DNA of 5,069 nt. Origin: Acidobacteriaceae bacterium. GTDB taxonomy: Bacteria > Acidobacteriota > Terriglobia > Terriglobales > Acidobacteriaceae. The notes beneath the pieces are model-generated. The model saw only the letters and a list, made by a program, of their open reading frames with translations, had not been told where the DNA came from and searched no databases. A program made the position numbers and the translations under genes. Positions 3,820 to 5,069 of the stretch are shown in pieces. The stretch lies in NCBI GenBank assembly GCA_025462785.1, contig JAOAPG010000080.1, positions 1-5,069 on the forward strand, given 5' to 3'. Each line of letters starts with the position of its first letter. Position 1 is the stretch's first letter.

Positions 3820-5069
3820 ATGTCAATTGGCTCCCCCCAGAGGGATGAGCAAAACACTGGAATTGTTAAGTGGGCACGGTTTGGGCTGAGTCTGATGTCA
3901 GTAGGATTCAGCTTTTCCCTTGCCCACGCACAAGTTGCACCGAAACCGGATCCAGCAATCTCTGGCCAGACGGCGGTTCTGACATCCTCGGCCCCAGCCC
4001 AACCCGCAACTGGAGCATCCTCTCAATCAACCCCTGCCTCACCACCGGATCAGCATCAAGCGCAAGGCCCAGACGCAGGTACGGCAACGCCACAGACTGA
4101 GACGTCCGGGGCCGCGCCGCTACGGGTAATGGTCGGCAAATCACTGCTGATTAACACCACCGAGCGGCTCAAGCGTGTTTCTGTTACCGACCCTTCGGTG
4201 GCGGATGCCATAGTCGTCACTCCCACTCAGATTCTCGTCCATGGGCGCGCTCCGGGCGAAGTCTCGTTGCTTATATGGGATGAACTGGAGCGTTCCCGAA
4301 GCTTTGATTTGCGAGTAGATGTTGACGTGAGCGCCGCAGGAGAAGAAGAAAAACGAGTCTTCCCGGAGGAACAGATCGAGGTTACACCTTCCCGCTCTGC
4401 AATCGTTCTTTCAGGCCATGTCACCACGGAAGACGTAGCCAAACGGGCGGGTATGATTGCAGAAGCCTATTCGAAGAATGTCGTGAACGTATTGACGTTC
4501 GGACCGGTCGGAGCCGAAGAGGTTCTACTGGAAGTAAAATTCGCCGAAGTTGACCGTAGCGCAGTAACACAGTTAGGAGTTAACTTTTTCGCTCCTAGTA
4601 TCGGTCACACTACCGGCACGCTGACAACAGGGCAGTTTGGGAACATAGGACTCACTACAACAACCAGCACGACTACAACAACGGGCAGTACATCGAGCAC
4701 TTCAACCGCCGCCTCTCCTCCGACGATTAACGTTTCAAATGCTTTGAATCTATTCCTGTTCCGCAGCGACATTAACTTCGGTGCAGCTATTGAGGCGCTC
4801 CAATCCAAGAGCTTGTTACAGATTCTGGCGGAACCGAATCTAATCGCGGTAAATGGCAAGGAGGCTAGCTTCCTTGCGGGAGGCGAATTTCCATTTCCGA
4901 TCGTTCAGCCAGGGCAAGGATTTACGGCGGTTACAATTTCCTTCAAAGAGTTCGGCGTAAGATTGAAGTTCACGCCACTCATCATGCCTAACGGGAATAT
5001 TCATCTCCGAGTACAACCGGAAGTGAGCGCTTTGGATTTCGCGAATGCTCTTACCATCTCCGGATTCAC
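3820..5069 (+). CDS. cpaC: Tad pilus outer-membrane secretin CpaC (RcpA-like), C-terminus outside the window
   Basis: The first 416 residues of a secretin; the reading frame is still open at the right edge. A signal peptide is visible: polar N-region to Arg20, hydrophobic FGLSLMSVGFSFSLA, likely cleavage after AHA at 35-37. A Pro/Ala/Ser/Gln/Thr-rich linker follows (about 38-99), then the pilus/secretin N-domain (PF13629 type, about 100-168, with LRVMVGKSLLINT, VTDPSVADAIVVTPTQILVHG and PGEVSLLIWD). Next comes a BON-like segment (about 185-227, IVLSGHVTTEDVAKRAGMIA), and then the secretin core from about 234 (EVLLEVKFAEVDRSAVTQLG). A Thr/Ser-rich insertion spans about 264-298. The secretin signature LAEPNLIAVNGKEASFLAGG (336-355) is followed by EFPFPI and the strand FKEFGVRLKFTPLIMPNG. 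It would form the multimeric outer-membrane channel through which the Flp fibre leaves. It follows cpaB as usual in tad loci. The start is ATG 3820, with GAGG nine bases upstream. The family call is firm. Confidence 0.94.
   Translation, partial: MSIGSPQRDEQNTGIVKWARFGLSLMSVGFSFSLAHAQVAPKPDPAISGQTAVLTSSAPAQPATGASSQSTPASPPDQHQAQGPDAGTATPQTETSGAAPLRVMVGKSLLINTTERLKRVSVTDPSVADAIVVTPTQILVHGRAPGEVSLLIWDELERSRSFDLRVDVDVSAAGEEEKRVFPEEQIEVTPSRSAIVLSGHVTTEDVAKRAGMIAEAYSKNVVNVLTFGPVGAEEVLLEVKFAEVDRSAVTQLGVNFFAPSIGHTTGTLTTGQFGNIGLTTTTSTTTTTGSTSSTSTAASPPTINVSNALNLFLFRSDINFGAAIEALQSKSLLQILAEPNLIAVNGKEASFLAGGEFPFPIVQPGQGFTAVTISFKEFGVRLKFTPLIMPNGNIHLRVQPEVSALDFANALTISGF
4654..4707 (+). repeat. Threonine-codon low-complexity tract inside cpaC
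   Basis: A run of ACN codons, including two ACT-ACA-ACA units (4654-4662 and 4672-4680), encodes a Thr/Ser-rich stretch at about residues 279-296 of the secretin. It falls between the first core strands and the signature motif, in the region that carries variable gate or surface loops in secretins. The repetitive DNA could change length by slippage in steps of three bases. It is a degenerate repeat rather than a perfect microsatellite. Confidence 0.5.

Noticed and set aside
3234..4859. Antisense open frames across cpaB and cpaC
   Set aside because: They lie opposite well-recognised CpaB and secretin motifs; their translations are compositional shadows (for example the Val-rich run opposite the Thr codons).
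1..5069. CRISPR array, tRNA or rRNA gene, insertion sequence or attachment site
   Set aside because: No regularly spaced repeats, cloverleaf-like segment, transposase motif or terminal inverted repeats were seen on reading both strands.

Overview
The window looks like chromosomal DNA of a Gram-negative bacterium with moderate GC, most likely an acidobacterium (Terriglobia/Koribacter-like). This rests on the wording of the proteins: the CpaB and secretin sequences, the short Flp pilin, and a run of GT87-type membrane proteins all resemble versions I associate with that phylum. No rRNA or other phylogenetic marker is present, so the assignment is an inference.

Left part (1-2314): three polytopic membrane proteins of the GT87 / DUF2029 type (polyprenol-phosphate-sugar dependent mannosyltransferase-like, GT-C fold) lie in alternating orientation. 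The first is a minus-strand gene of which only the N-terminus is inside the window (1-158). The second is a short plus-strand member (213-1115). The third is a full-length minus-strand member (1073-2314). The first two diverge from a gap of about 54 bp. The second and third converge and overlap tail to tail by 43 bp. All three appear to use non-ATG starts without a good ribosome binding site. The arrangement excludes a single operon.

Middle (2315-2602): a non-coding stretch of about 290 bp separates the minus-strand GT87 gene from a plus-strand pilus locus, so it should hold the divergent promoters. It contains a perfect 10-bp palindrome whose half-site recurs exactly 21 bp upstream, a candidate operator. 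I see no convincing promoter hexamers.

Right part (2603-5069): the start of a tad/flp (type IVb, tight adherence) pilus operon. A 54-residue Flp prepilin comes first, then a 170-bp gap with no recognisable gene, then cpaB (RcpC-like assembly protein with one membrane anchor and a SAF domain), then cpaC (RcpA-like outer-membrane secretin), which runs off the right edge. CpaC would form the outer-membrane channel, CpaB would sit in the inner membrane and periplasm and act on the secretin complex, and Flp is the fibre subunit. The ATPases, platform proteins and prepilin peptidase (cpaE/F, tadB/C, cpaA) are not in the window and are expected downstream or elsewhere. The cpaA prepilin peptidase often found between flp and cpaB is absent here.

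Nothing in the window amounts to a clearly new system. The main points worth checking are the palindromic element before flp, the flp-cpaB gap with a 51-codon unassigned reading frame, the alternating GT87 trio beside the pilus locus, and the low-complexity insertion in the secretin.
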